64,000 nt of DNA from JAPPHA01 sp963662705 (GTDB lineage: Bacteria; Pseudomonadota; Alphaproteobacteria; Rhodobacterales; Rhodobacteraceae), in contig OY759767.1 in the NCBI GenBank assembly GCA_963662705.2, positions 4,216,001-4,280,000 on the forward strand, written 5' to 3'. This document shows, one piece after another, positions 1 to 10,085 of this stretch (position 1 is its first letter; every line of letters begins with the position of its first letter). The position numbers and the translations under genes are program-made. Under the pieces are notes generated by a model. The model was not told the DNA's origin. It ran no database searches and saw only the letters and a list, made by a program, of their open reading frames with translations.

Positions 1-74
1 ATGTCACAGCGCACGGCGAACGCGATGGGGAGCCGAAAGAGAAAGAGCGGCACGAACACTGCCACCGCGATCAT
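1..74 (-). CDS. Possible 5' end of a membrane protein gene, runs off left edge
   Basis: An open frame reads leftward off the window from an ATG at 74. The roughly 24 visible codons are strongly hydrophobic with a PIAFAV stretch, which resembles the first helix of TRAP-transporter large permeases (DctM). No good ribosome binding site precedes the ATG. The piece is too short to identify and could be a remnant or chance. Confidence 0.2.
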   Translation of the reverse strand, partial: MIAVAVFVPLFLFRLPIAFAVRCD

Positions 75-585
75 GTGGCCGGAATTGTGCCGGGCTTCCC
101 GAACCCCTCCGTGTTTGTGAAGGCCGCGGCAACGATGACTCCGATTGCCTCACTCCCGAGCTTCAGGATCCGGCATCCACACTTGATCGAACCTGCATAT
201 CATCACAGAACGGTGTACGAGGTACTGGCGATGCGTAACCGCAAAATAATCTCGTCATGATGCGGCGTGTTTCCTTAGCGCAGGTGGTGGCAGTTTGGAA
301 AGCAACGCATGCGGAAACGTGGCGACCGCCCGCAACCCGCCGACTGTACTGAGGTTCCTGATGGTGCGACGCGCTTCCAGCATGATTCCCCGCATCACCA
401 CCCTTCCTTTCACCTCGCCCCCTCTACGAACGGGCGAAAGGCGATGAATGGCGTAATCAACAATATCATGCCCGTGAATGCCTACATTGCGCCGATCCGT
501 TCGGCGAGGGAAAGTCCTGGATGACGCTACCGCCGCTATTGACATTGGTGCTACCTGGTGCCACCTTTGGAGGCAGGAGGCCCAT
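75..585. other. No recognisable gene
   Basis: Only short overlapping frames without family resemblance are found here. The segment ends with the ribosome binding site (AGGAGG at 575-580) of the antitoxin gene. Confidence 0.5.
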
Positions 586-861
586 ATGACCGTCAAAACC
601 TCGATTTCGCTCACCGATGAACAACATGCTTTCGCAATGGAGTTGGTGGAAACAGGACGCTACGGGAGCCTTAGCGCGGTTTTCCAGCAAGGTGTCAACC
701 TGTTGCGCCAGCGTATTGACGCCGAAGATCTGGAACTCGTGGCACTGCGCGAGATTCTCGCCCGCCGCCGTACTGGTGCCTTTGCCGGTGCCGAACGGAT
801 GGACAACCGCCTGAACCGGATGATTGCAGGGAAGCGGCGCGCACGTGGCGTACCGTCTTGA
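586..861 (+). CDS. parD: ParD-like ribbon-helix-helix antitoxin
   Basis: This 91-residue protein starts at the ATG at 586, five bases after an AGGAGG ribosome binding site. Its N-terminus (MTVKTSISLTDEQHAF) is the beta strand and first helix of the CopG/ParD ribbon-helix-helix fold, which binds DNA as a dimer and represses its own operon. The charged C-terminal half (residues about 50-91) is the part that wraps the toxin in this family. The toxin gene follows and overlaps by about 17 bases, the usual antitoxin-first order. An in-frame extension upstream to 478 has no start signal and was not used. Confidence 0.85.
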   Translation: MTVKTSISLTDEQHAFAMELVETGRYGSLSAVFQQGVNLLRQRIDAEDLELVALREILARRRTGAFAGAERMDNRLNRMIAGKRRARGVPS

Positions 862-1192
862 GTTATCGGTCGAGGCAGAACGCGATTTCGGGCTGATATT
901 CGACCACCTCTCCGACAGCTATCTTGGCTTTGGCGAAGCCCTTGAGGACGCGTTTGACCATGCAGAAGCCCGGATTCTGGAGATCCGCGCGGCGGCGGAC
1001 CGCATCGCAGCCGCACCGCACCGGGGCGAGAGACACGACAATATCCTGCCGGGCCTGCGGCACCTGACCATCGGTCGGGCAGTCTATTGGTTCGATGTCG
1101 ACGACGACCGCCGGACCGTCCGTATACTGGCAATATTCTTCGGCGGGCAGGACCACATCCGGCACATGATGGCCCGGCTACTCGGAGACTGA
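845..1192 (+). CDS. parE: ParE/RelE-superfamily toxin
   Basis: The protein is about 115 residues long and of the RelE/ParE plasmid-stabilisation fold. The N-terminal YRLELSVEAERDF, the mid-protein helix pair and the C-terminal strand RTVRILAIFFGGQDH match the family. ParE members poison DNA gyrase, while RelE members cut mRNA; the ParD-type partner favours gyrase. No ATG is available. The start is the GTG at 845 or the in-frame TTG at 824, both inside the antitoxin gene, so translation is probably coupled. The gene ends intact, so the pair could still be functional. Confidence 0.82.
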   Translation: MAYRLELSVEAERDFGLIFDHLSDSYLGFGEALEDAFDHAEARILEIRAAADRIAAAPHRGERHDNILPGLRHLTIGRAVYWFDVDDDRRTVRILAIFFGGQDHIRHMMARLLGD

Positions 1193-1590
1193 CCTGGATT
1201 GCCTCTTGCGGGCGCGCCGTACGACTCTTCAACGTTGCAAACTCGAATTCGAGACCGATCGTCCCCGACCGAATGCTCACACCCGGCAGTAAACCCTGGG
1301 CACAAAATCGCGACCGAGATGACCGACGCAACCTGGAATCCGGGGACCGGTTGGGCAATAATCTCAGGTTGCCTCGATCGGTGTCGTGCGCCGCGCTCCG
1401 CTCGATGGTGGCGCTGTGATTCCGGGTGTGCCCATGCGCAGGAATTCAATTTTCAGTTGTGGTGTTGGATCCCGGAATATTCAGGCTTGAAACGGCGCTC
1501 AACCTGCGAGCCAACACATCATTCACGCTTGAATGGACCCCGAAGCCCGGCCGACCAGCCTGGGTCGGGAAGAGCCCGGACGCCATGAAA
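1193..1590. other. No recognisable gene
   Basis: Short conflicting frames only. This is the 3' flank of both the toxin gene and the convergent ATPase-like gene; no clear terminator hairpin was seen. Confidence 0.45.
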
Positions 1591-3156
1591 CTACCCGGCG
1601 GCCTCGACCCTGACCTCCAGGAGGTTTCTTGCCTCGCGGCCGCACACAACGCCGATCAGGTGGACAGGTTCTCCGCGGCCGCGGTATTTCTCCGCGTAGC
1701 CTTGCTTCCGCATCCGGGTGATTGCGGCATCCAGCGCAGCGGCCGCGTCACTGTCCCCATCCGCCATCTTGAACTCCAGCACGAACACCTGCCCGCCCGT
1801 CAGAACCACCATGTCCGCGCGGCCATGGCTCGACGCGTCCTCTGTCCGGACATCCACGCCGATGGCACGGAAACACATGTGCAGGAGGCTGGCATACCAG
1901 GCCTCGTAGCGGGCGAGATCGCCGCTCGCGTGCCACTGGTAGGGGATCCCCGAGAGGTACGAGCGGAACCGGTCGGCAAATCTCCCGAAATCGTTGGCCT
2001 CGAGAAGCGCACAGAGTTCCCTGCCCTGTTTCAGCGTCTCCAATCCCGCCTTTCCCAAATACCGAAGCAACTCGTCATTCAGGCTGATCCGCACCGCGAG
2101 ATTGGGATAGTCCAGCCTGTAGTAGGTTCTGAAACCTTCCTTCCACTCGTCAGCGATGGTCAGATAACCGGTTTGGAACAGGAGCGCCTCAATCCCGATG
2201 TCATCGACATCGAACTTCGAGACAAGCGCCATGTCGGCTACCTGGTTCTCCAGTTCCATCGGGCTGACGGACCTCGCCATCAGCATCTTGAACAGGAATG
2301 TTGGAGACCCGGTCTCGAACCAGTAGGGCCGGAACTCGCGGTTCCGCAGCAGCAGCAACACGTCATAGGGGTTGTAGACCTGCTCCCCACCCCGCCAGCG
2401 ATAGCCATTGTACCAGGTCCGGATGTCCTCCCGGTCCAGTCCGTCGAGTTCCGGTCCGAACACTTGGTCCAGGTCATCTTCAGTATAGCCGCAGATCGTG
2501 GTGTAGCGCGGATTGAGGCTGATGTCCTCGAGATTGTTGAGGCCCGAGAACAGGCTGACCTTCGAGAACATGCTCACGCCGGTGACGAAGACGAAGCGGA
2601 CATGTTCGGCGCAGTCCTTGATGATGCCGTAGAACCCGCGCAGGTAGTCCCGGTTGGCGGTCGCGAGTTCCGGATCGTGAAGAACATCAAGGATCGGCTT
2701 GTCATACTCGTCCACCAGGACGACGACCTGCTGCCCGGTCAAATGGTGCAGGCGATCGAGAATGTTCCGGAGGCGCCTCGGGCCGGTATCGGAAGTCGGA
2801 GCGGGTGCAAGATCGTGTTGGCGCTCCAGGCTCTCCAACTGCTCGATGATGTCCCCTTCGATCTCGCCCAGGGAGTCGTACTTCCCGCCGAAACTGACCC
2901 GCACAACCGGATGACGAACAGACCAGTCCCAATGTCCGTGAATGTCCAGACCCCGAAATAGTGCCTCGTGCCCTGCGAACAGCGATCTCAGAGTATCCAG
3001 CAGGAGGCTCTTTCCGAACCGACGGGGCCGGGACAGGAAATAGAAGCGCCCGTCATCCACCAGCTGCCGGACGAGAGGAGTCTTGTCGACATAGTAGAAG
3101 TCCTGCTCCCGCATCGTCCGGAAGTCTTGTATCCCGATTGGCAGACGTCCGCTCAT
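1591..3156 (-). CDS. AAA-ATPase-like / PD-(D/E)XK nuclease family protein
   Basis: This 521-residue protein has the standard two-part architecture of a family common in host-associated bacteria (Pfam AAA-ATPase_like followed by PDDEXK_9). Residues 1-50 hold the signature IGIQDFRTMREQ and a Walker A-like RPRRFGKS at 43-50. A Walker B-like VVVLVDEYDKP follows near residue 150. The C-terminus carries the nuclease-like core GRADMVV and VLEFK at about 445-463. I chose the ATG at 3156 because GGAGAG lies six bases upstream; an ATG four codons earlier lacks this. The role of the family is not established; transposition, defence and signalling have been suggested. Two decayed paralogues lie at 5.5-6.1 kb and 40.3-41.0 kb. 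Confidence 0.88.
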   Translation of the reverse strand: MSGRLPIGIQDFRTMREQDFYYVDKTPLVRQLVDDGRFYFLSRPRRFGKSLLLDTLRSLFAGHEALFRGLDIHGHWDWSVRHPVVRVSFGGKYDSLGEIEGDIIEQLESLERQHDLAPAPTSDTGPRRLRNILDRLHHLTGQQVVVLVDEYDKPILDVLHDPELATANRDYLRGFYGIIKDCAEHVRFVFVTGVSMFSKVSLFSGLNNLEDISLNPRYTTICGYTEDDLDQVFGPELDGLDREDIRTWYNGYRWRGGEQVYNPYDVLLLLRNREFRPYWFETGSPTFLFKMLMARSVSPMELENQVADMALVSKFDVDDIGIEALLFQTGYLTIADEWKEGFRTYYRLDYPNLAVRISLNDELLRYLGKAGLETLKQGRELCALLEANDFGRFADRFRSYLSGIPYQWHASGDLARYEAWYASLLHMCFRAIGVDVRTEDASSHGRADMVVLTGGQVFVLEFKMADGDSDAAAALDAAITRMRKQGYAEKYRGRGEPVHLIGVVCGREARNLLEVRVEAAG

Positions 3157-3388
3157 GTCGCTCTCCATCCGGTGCCCGGTTCGCAGAAAACGTCGGTCGC
3201 TGGCCTTTCCCTCGTGCGGGACTCGCTACGACTGTACCCGCATTGGTGCGCCCGACACAATCCTTTCATGATGTGGCGACGGCCGCCGCTTTAAGAGCTT
3301 GACCTAAAAGTCCAGCCTTAGCGCAATATCTTGCGTCTAGTGCCAGTTTTCAGTGCAAATTAGCACAACATATAGCATTATGATTCAA

Positions 3389-4114
3389 GCTCTAAGCCTG
3401 GGTCCTGATGGCTCCTTGTCACCGATTGCCGACCCCCACCATTCCGCCGTCGAACTTCGGCGAGGAGTACACGAAATCGTCATTCGGATTCCAGTGCGAC
3501 TGATCTTCAATCATTCCGATCGCGACGATTTTACCCATGCCTGAGCCGTCAAGGTAGTCGGAATGGAACCAGACCCCTGCCAATTTGTGGGCAACTGGAA
3601 TTCCGGCCGCCGGTTTGTCCAAATCACCTTTCGGTGACAACGATCATCCGCCGCAACCATTCTTCTACGCAAGGGTCTTGCAATCACACTTTGGCGCGAA
3701 TTGGATCGGCTTGTTGGTCGTGCGATGTAAATCGGTGTTGGATTATTTTCACCAACACCGAGTAGCAGGCTGGTTTCGAGAAGCACCTTTACGTTCGTCA
3801 TGCAGCCACACGCGTCGGCATGACGCAATGCGATTGAGGTACTGGCGATGGGTTGAGGATGCCGGCGTTATCGGAAAACGGTTGGTCGTAGAGACGCAGG
3901 AAATGACAGGATAGATTTTGCCCATGTCGGACGCGGTGGTGGCCACAGCCCCAAAAATCGAACTCACGAAGTCCAGGCAACGAACTTCGACGATTGAATC
4001 GTTCGATTTCGTGCGACAGACCGATCCGATGTTCCTAGTCCTCAAGTCTGCGAGAGATTCGACTGCCTCCTTGTTGCGCCGCCGTGATGCGTGCACCGTG
4101 TCCTTGCAGGTCAC
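3389..4114 (-). pseudogene. Decayed unknown gene, copy 1 of a diverged pair
   Basis: The minus strand here is the relative of 14065-14540. Both copies can be read as one protein only by switching frame: shared peptides include SDYLDGS, followed by GM, LKDQ-like and DDFV, PK, D-rich segments. Copy 1 keeps an uninterrupted 73-codon frame at 3419-3640. The part from 3870 to 4114 extends the same strand but has no counterpart in copy 2. I do not recognise the family. The conservation of peptide over nucleotide sequence suggests a once-functional gene rather than a non-coding repeat. Confidence 0.4.
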
Positions 4115-4650
4115 GTAGTTCGCAACGCAGGGAGGCTAAGACGTATTGGCCGCCCTGTTCCTCCGGCTTCTCCAATACACATGGTGGGCTTCATTCGCGA
4201 GGCGGCACCCGAATGGCGGTTCACCGACCGTCGGGCGAGCGTCGAAACATATGAAGAATATCCGTGCCTCGAAAATTGCCTATTCACCAAAAAGGAGTGT
4301 GACGGTGCAATTCGGCGCTTGAACTTGAAGAAATGCCGCCAATCATCGATGGTGGAATCATGATGAAGTTGGGCCCCCGCAACCTGGGACCTTCATCCGG
4401 ATCGAGGCCCTTGACGAGTTTGGGTAGAGTGATTCGACGGCGGCCGAATTATTGGCTTGGGGCGTGCGACACTCTCGGACTTCTTGAACTGCAACGCCTC
4501 GCCAGTGCCAGTGTCATGGGTTGAACCCGACACAACGTGTTTTCGACCGTTGCCAGGATTGAATTGAAAACGCAAGAATTTCGCCGGATGGTGAGAGCAG
4601 GACTCTGGACGTCATGAAAGTCATTCTGGCCGCAAGTTGCGGTCCAAACA
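4115..4650. other. No recognisable gene
   Basis: Only short frames without family resemblance. The segment leads directly into the tandem repeat at 4651. Confidence 0.45.
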
Positions 4651-4795
4651 GAATTCGTCTTTGAACAAAAAAAGGTACAGCAGGTAAGGAGGAGGAGAAT
4701 TCGTCTTTGAACAAAAAAAGGTACAGCAGGTAAGGAGGAGGAGAATTCGTCTTTGAACAAAAAAAGGTACAGCAGGTAAGGAGGAGGAGAATTCG
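4651..4795. repeat. Three perfect 46-bp tandem repeats plus a 7-bp partial
   Basis: Units start at 4651, 4697 and 4743, each beginning GAATTCGTC and ending GGAGGAGGA-like, and a fourth begins (GAATTCG) at 4789. The three full units appear identical. Each contains an A-run of seven and an AAGGAGGAGG tract. Because 46 is not a multiple of three, each unit is read in a new frame, yet all three minus-strand frames stay open through the array. The array ends about 65 bases before the lipoprotein start. Confidence 0.95.
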
Positions 4796-4859
4796 AGATT
4801 TGAGAACAGCTCCAGGCAATTTTCGAAGGTCAGAAACAATGAAACAGGACATGCCGTGA

Positions 4860-5300
4860 ATGCGACAGGAACTTTACCAGATCTCCAGAAAGACCGGTAA
4901 ACTGAGGGTTCACCGAATTCTGGTGGCGACACTACTTGTCCTTGCCGGATGTGCGACGCCTGAATATTTCGCAGCACGCGATTCTTGCACCGTCGAATGG
5001 AATTCCAGGCTTCCTGCAGAATACGAGATCCTGATCACGACCCGACACAGAATGGAGGAAGTTCCCGACGGTACCGAGACGTGCACCACGGAAATGGTCC
5101 ACGACACATCCGACCCTAACCGCAGCGTATACACAACACAGCGGACTTGCGCTCCAAACATGAAGAACGTCTTGGTCCCGTACGAAGTTCAACACGAGGT
5201 CGATATTCACAAAGAGACGCGCAAAGCTCGTATTCGCAATTGCGTCGCACAGCGCTGCATTGCCAGCCACGGAAATGTGTCCTGCAAGAGCGACACCTGA
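4860..5300 (+). CDS. Predicted lipoprotein of unknown function
   Basis: This 146-residue protein has a basic N-terminus, a hydrophobic stretch (ILVATLLVLAGC) and a lipobox LAGC at about residues 28-31, so it should be lipidated and anchored in the outer membrane or periplasm. The mature part is cysteine-rich (CTVEW, ETCTTE, RTCAP, NCVAQRC, NVSC), suggesting disulfides. I recognise no family. The annotated ATG at 4860 gives an N-region longer than usual for a lipoprotein signal, so the true start could be downstream. Nothing adjacent forms an operon with it. Confidence 0.6.
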   Translation: MRQELYQISRKTGKLRVHRILVATLLVLAGCATPEYFAARDSCTVEWNSRLPAEYEILITTRHRMEEVPDGTETCTTEMVHDTSDPNRSVYTTQRTCAPNMKNVLVPYEVQHEVDIHKETRKARIRNCVAQRCIASHGNVSCKSDT

Positions 5301-5522
5301 AGTGGTCCTGATCCATGTTGCGCGGCTCGGGCGGATATCAGACAAATAGCCGGCATCGCCGTCCTTTCTAGAGGCGCAAATCGCCGAACTGGTGGCAAGG
5401 GTCGCTGACCTCACCGCCTGGTTCGCCCAGTCAAATGAAGCTCTGGTGATCGAACTCACCGAGATGCCACGAGAGGTCGGGGGATTGTCATAGGGTACCT
5501 ACGAGATGATCTCCGGGCGCGT

Positions 5523-6100
5523 TCACTTCGACGTCACCGCCTCCCGAGCAAGCATGTTGTCGTCCGCAACAAATATTTCCGAGACCAGATGCGCTGATGT
5601 CTCTTTCGTCAGCACCAGGGAAAAAATTCGGAAAGTCGGCTCGGCGTCTACCGGTGCATAGCCTGTCACTTCCTGGTCTGGCTCAATTTTACCGGGATCG
5701 CAACTGATGTCCCTCGGGTTTTTGAGACCCGAGAACAGGCTGTCCTTCGAGAACATGCCTACGCCGGTGACGAAGACGAAGCGGACATGTTCGGCGCAGT
5801 CCTTGACGACGCCTTGGAACCTGCGCAGGTAATCCCGGTTGGCGGTCGCGAGATCGGGGTCTTGGAGAACATCGAGGATCGGCTTGCCAAACTCGTCCAC
5901 CAGAACGACCACTTGCCGTCCGGTAGCATGATGCAAGCGATAGAGGATATATTGCGGGCGCTCCGGACCCAAATTGGTGGTCAGTGATGGATTAAGCCCA
6001 GCAGCTTGTTCAATCAGCGCGAGTTGGTTGAGGAAACTGCGTACAAGGTCCTGAGGGCCGCAGTACTTGCCGCTAAAGCTGGGCCGTGTCTGGATGCGGG
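5523..6100 (-). pseudogene. Truncated AAA-ATPase-like/PD-(D/E)XK gene, copy 2
   Basis: The minus strand between about 6100 and 5700 matches the middle of the intact protein at 1591-3156: FSGKY, then RLHHATGRQVVVLVDEF, KPILDVL, DPDLATANRDYLR, KDCAEHVRFVFVTGV and SLFSGL. The Walker A region is missing, there are at least two frame changes near 5970-6100, and the last 60 codons (5523-5700) are unrelated to the family. It is a dead internal fragment, probably left by deletion after duplication. Confidence 0.8.
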
Positions 6101-6184
6101 TTCGACCGCAAGGCGATCATTCAGCAAAGCAGTTAAATGGTCGGCCCGTTCATCTGCCTTCATCCCGGCATCGAAGCTGAAGAT

Positions 6185-7171
6185 TCAGTCTTGATGTGCC
6201 TGATTTTCCACTCTCGGGAAGTCTCCCTGTGCAAGAAGCATGCGGAGAGACCCGGCGAGGTCACCTGTTTCGGGAATTTCGAGCGGGGGTTGGGTCCCGA
6301 CTGCAATGCTGGACGCAATCGTGGAAAGAAGATTGGCATCTTCGGAGTCTGATGACAGCATCACCGTCGCCCAGGCATCACGAACCAGATCGGACCTGGC
6401 GTACAGGACGGCGCCTTCGGCATCCACCGAACGCGTTACGAGCAATCTGGGTTTTCGGACTTCGTAGGTTGGGTAGTCTCCTGAAGAAAATTCCTCGGCG
6501 AAACGATGAAATTCCAGTGTCCTGGCTTTCGGCTGCCGGGCGAAGGAGTAGCGAAGCGAACTGGCCGGATCTTCCCAATTCTGAAAAAACCTGCTTTCTC
6601 CGGCCCTTTCAAATTCCTCCCCGGGGGCAAGGAGCGAGATTCCGACCTCATCCACATACCTGATCTGCCAACCAGACCGGATAAGGAGACTCGTTTCGTA
6701 TGCCAGGGCGGCCGAATGGCTTCTCCGAGGGGTGTCATTGAACTCGACCCGGGCAAAATCTTCGATCGCCTTCTGGCTCCGGTTGCCCCAATCGCCATCC
6801 AGCATTCCCCAGTAGTATCCCTCAAGAGACAATCCGGTCTGCAGGAACCGTATTTCCGAACCGGTCAGGTTGCCCGGACTGAACCTGTTCTCGAGCTCCT
6901 CGTATTCCGGTTCCTCTTCCGTGGTGTCACCAGGCTGAACCCCGGCAAGACAGTTCCTGGCGTCTTCCGCGTGTGGGCTGTCAGGGTATTCCAGCAGGAA
7001 CATTTCGACTGAAATGAGGTCTTCGCAGTCACCGACTTGTTCCCACCTTTCAGAATCGGTTTCCTGCGCAACGGCATTCAGAGGAACCAGGATGACGGAA
7101 AGAGCCCCTGCGAGACGCAATCCCGTCGCAAGAAAGGTTTGGCAAAACTCCTCAACCCGACCTGAATTCAT
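6185..7171 (-). CDS. Secreted protein with peptidoglycan-binding-like domain
   Basis: A 328-residue protein with a Sec signal at the N-terminus (hydrophobic LAGALSVILVPLNAVA, residues about 19-34) and no further membrane span. Residues about 35-75 (WEQVGDCEDLISVEMFLLEYPDSPHAEDA) resemble a tetratricopeptide-like helical pair seen ahead of such domains. Residues about 103-140 (TGSEIRFLQTGLSLEGYYWGMLDGDWGNRSQKAIEDF) fit the PG_binding_1 pattern. The C-terminal 180 residues are not recognised. The protein probably acts in the periplasm at the cell wall. It is monocistronic here. Confidence 0.7.
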   Translation of the reverse strand: MNSGRVEEFCQTFLATGLRLAGALSVILVPLNAVAQETDSERWEQVGDCEDLISVEMFLLEYPDSPHAEDARNCLAGVQPGDTTEEEPEYEELENRFSPGNLTGSEIRFLQTGLSLEGYYWGMLDGDWGNRSQKAIEDFARVEFNDTPRRSHSAALAYETSLLIRSGWQIRYVDEVGISLLAPGEEFERAGESRFFQNWEDPASSLRYSFARQPKARTLEFHRFAEEFSSGDYPTYEVRKPRLLVTRSVDAEGAVLYARSDLVRDAWATVMLSSDSEDANLLSTIASSIAVGTQPPLEIPETGDLAGSLRMLLAQGDFPRVENQAHQD

Positions 7172-7920
7172 GCTTTTCGCAGCCCGTCAAACTACTGAAA
7201 CCGTCCCGGTATTGCCAAAACGTCCCCTTGAATTCAATGACAATGCCGCCAGATACCGGCAGCATTCTCCTGTTCCGATCAGCCGGGTTATCGCCTTCGA
7301 GTTTCCCGAATTCCAGGTCCGCGCGTCCGTCTCCATTCCGCCTCTACAAACGCCATGAAACAGACCCATGCAGGTATCATCCCGGTGTTTTCGGGAACAT
7401 AACGGATCACCGACGCAGCAGCGCCACCCGTCACGACCCTCACGAAATGCTCATAATCGCACCGCTGTCCTACCTCCCGGGAGGTCAGACCTGCACCGAC
7501 AAGGCGGACTCGTGACCGGTTTCACACGGGCCATCGCCGCCGGACAACCGCGCGGTCCCGGACGTGCCGACAGGGTCGAACAGGAGATTGCCGGAAGCTG
7601 CAACCGGCTCATCGAGGACACCATCATCTGCCAGGACCGTCTCCGCCCGCATGACCATTGGCTCGAGGCTGCCGGGCGCGGGAAAGAGCGGAACAGGTTG
7701 CCCGGCGTGATCGCGGTTCATCCGCCCCTGTCACGGGGCATTTCAACCTGCCCGGGGTATATGACTTTTCCCGGGAGAAACCGCAGAACAACACATGCGT
7801 ACCGCCTCGCAAGTCGATCCCCGGGATCATACCGGGAGATCGGGAACCGCCAAACAGGTGAAATGGAGGGCACGCAAGCAAGATGCGGAATTGGAAACTT
7901 TACGTCACGTACATTTGCCG
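7172..7920. other. No recognisable gene
   Basis: GC-rich sequence with many overlapping short frames on both strands and no family match. It may be the far-decayed upstream flank of the ankyrin relic next to it. Confidence 0.4.
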
Positions 7921-7923
7921 GGT

Positions 7924-8560
7924 TCAGGCAGTTCCGTCCGACGAAATGATGGAAGTCTTGCCAAGAAAAATGGTCCATGACCCCGTAGACGACGAGCTTT
8001 CCGGTTTACCTTGCAAACCACCGTTCTGAAGAAATGGAACGGACAGATGGTGCGGCCAGAGGTCGCCGGGTCCAGGTCGGAAACGTCGGAAAAGAGAATT
8101 ACCGGAAGCAATGACGATGGCCGGTATCTCGTTGTCGGCTCGTTGGTTGGGGTCTGCCCCCTCCGCCGGCAGGCGCATGACCGAATCGACGTCACCGTCG
8201 ATGACGTCTTCGGCTGGCGTGGGCTCGGGGATGCCACCAGGACGATGGGCAAGCTCGCTCCGACCAGGCGGCATCGCCGGCATGCCCGGCGTCGCACCTT
8301 CGTTTGATGCGAGGGTGCTGTCGGCTCCCTGTTCCGGCAGCAGATCCACCATGGCGCCATCGCCCGCCACCACGGCAGGCGAGAATATGGGGATGCCGTT
8401 CATCTTGCGATCTGCATTCCCGCGGCGTGACAACAGGTCACCGACGATTCCTCTGTTGCCCGCCATGACGAGGACACCGAAGGGCGTGAGGCCGACGCTG
8501 TGTCAAGCCGATGACGCCGTCCCTCGTGCAGACCTGGACCGCGGCGACCATGCTGTCGCG
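7924..8560 (-). pseudogene. Decayed ankyrin-repeat protein
   Basis: In minus-strand frames there are repeated ankyrin-like signatures: GLTPFGVLVMAGNRGIVGDL near 8460-8510, then PIFSPAVVAGDGAMVDLL followed by EQGAD, and later VMRLPAEGADPNQRADNE. These correspond to the TPLH-A-G-VV-LL-GAD-N consensus with many lost key residues. The pieces are offset in frame from each other at about 8460 and no plausible start remains. Ankyrin proteins mediate protein contacts and are frequent in symbionts; this one is not functional as it stands. Confidence 0.5.
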
Positions 8561-8807
8561 GTGAATAGTGCCTGGCTGGCCGGAACCGTGTATGCGCCCG
8601 ATCCCGGGCCAGCGGCCGACGTCGTGCCCGGGGCGTCTCTCTTGTCGGCCTTACGGGTGGATTGCCCGTGTATTTCGCGCTCAGCTCGAATGTGCTGACG
8701 TTCTGTTCAACAGGGGTTTCGGATTTGGCCATATGTCACCGCGAAACACGGCATGTCCTGCCAAGAAACCCACATATGAGCCATTTCTTGGTCCTGGCGT
8801 GATGAGG

Positions 8808-10085
8808 TCATTCTGCGGCGGACATGATGATGGCCGCCTCGCCGTCATAATCGGCATAGGCCCGCTGGGTCGCGATCTGATCCGCGATGTACTTAGCATC
8901 GTGCCAGACCCCCCAAAGGAAGGTCGATGCACGCCGTGACTGCCAGGGCAGGCCAAGAAAATAGATGTCCGGTTCAATCGAGACACCACGTTGGTGGATC
9001 GGCGCGCCCTTGTCGTCGAATGCATCGGCCTTGATCCAGCCAAAGTCCTGACGGAAACCGGTGGCCCAGATGATGGTGCTAATTTCTTCCCTGGCAAACT
9101 CGATCGAACTGATCGGGTTGGCCAGGCAGTCGGGATCGGCAAACGGTTCGCGTGCTTCAGGCTCTTCCGGCAAGTCGAGACCGGTACGCTCAACATAGGC
9201 ATCCGCCAGATCGAGCATTTCCATATAGTTGGCGTCACCGGCGGCAATGTTGCGCTGAAGGTCGTCGGCAAAACTCAAAACGCCGTTTTCGAAGCTCCGG
9301 GTCAGGCCGACAAGGGTGACGCCTTCGTTGGCAAGACGGCGAAAATCCATGGTGTGCCCGCCATAGGCGCCGCTCACCGAGATGGTCACATGTTCTGTTC
9401 CGGGTTCAGCCGCTGCCAGGTCCCACAAGCCCATCACGCCCAGCCACCAGGCAAAGTCGCGCCCGCGATACCGGCGAGGCGGACGGTCATGCGGGCCAAC
9501 AGAGAGGAAGACCTTGCGCCCGGCGCGGTTCAACTCGTCAGCAATCTGTGCGCCGGAAGATCCGGCGCCAACAACCATGACCGCTCCTTCGACCAATTGG
9601 CTCGGGTTCTTGTAGTCGAAGGAGTGAAGCTGCTCGACACCTGCCGACTCCGGCACAATCGGTGGCATGGACGGGTGCTGGAATGCGCCGGTGGCGGCGA
9701 CGATACGCCTGGCTTCAACGACGCCCTGGGACGTCTCAACGCGGAAACAACCTTCGCCGGGCATCCGCTCGGCCTTGAGAACTTCGACGCCTTCGCGGAT
9801 CGGGGCGTTCACCATCTCGGCATATTCGACCAGATAATCTGCGACCCGGTCTTTCGACACGAACGCATCCGGGTTGTCGCCTGAAAACTCCAGACCCGGA
9901 AAACGGTCATGCCATGCGGGACCGTTGGCGACCAGGGCGTCCCAACGGCCGGTGCGCCAGGCTTCCGCCGTCCGGTGCTTTTCCAGAATCAGGTGCGGAA
10001 CATCGTTCCTCCCGAGATGTTCGCTCAGCGCGATGCCGGCTTGTCCCCCACCAACAACCAGTGTGTCCGTTTTCTCCAGTGACAT
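8808..10085 (-). CDS. Flavin-containing monooxygenase-like oxidoreductase
   Basis: A 425-residue FAD/NADPH enzyme of the FMO/CzcO type. The FAD Rossmann motif GGGQAG is at residues 12-17, the NADPH motif GAGSSG at 173-178, and an ATGAF turn at 131-135 links them. A later IIWATGF is the conserved ATG motif near the second FAD contact. Substrate cannot be told; relatives oxidise amines, sulfides or ketones. I chose the ATG at 10085 because AAGGGACG precedes it, over an ATG eight codons upstream. It stands alone, flanked by relics, and appears intact. Confidence 0.88.
   Translation of the reverse strand: MSLEKTDTLVVGGGQAGIALSEHLGRNDVPHLILEKHRTAEAWRTGRWDALVANGPAWHDRFPGLEFSGDNPDAFVSKDRVADYLVEYAEMVNAPIREGVEVLKAERMPGEGCFRVETSQGVVEARRIVAATGAFQHPSMPPIVPESAGVEQLHSFDYKNPSQLVEGAVMVVGAGSSGAQIADELNRAGRKVFLSVGPHDRPPRRYRGRDFAWWLGVMGLWDLAAAEPGTEHVTISVSGAYGGHTMDFRRLANEGVTLVGLTRSFENGVLSFADDLQRNIAAGDANYMEMLDLADAYVERTGLDLPEEPEAREPFADPDCLANPISSIEFAREEISTIIWATGFRQDFGWIKADAFDDKGAPIHQRGVSIEPDIYFLGLPWQSRRASTFLWGVWHDAKYIADQIATQRAYADYDGEAAIIMSAAE

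Noticed and set aside
1426..2961. 511-codon plus-strand frame opposite the AAA-ATPase-like gene
   Set aside because: The minus-strand protein has recognised motifs throughout; the plus frame has none.
4651..4795. Possible CRISPR-like repeats
   Set aside because: Units are contiguous with no unique spacers.
4449..4977. Minus-strand frames rich in LLLLTCCTFF-like peptides over the tandem repeat
   Set aside because: They arise from the 46-bp repeat read in successive frames and have no start signal or family match.
8991..9884. 297-codon plus-strand frame over the monooxygenase gene
   Set aside because: Antisense shadow; the minus strand carries FAD and NADPH motifs.
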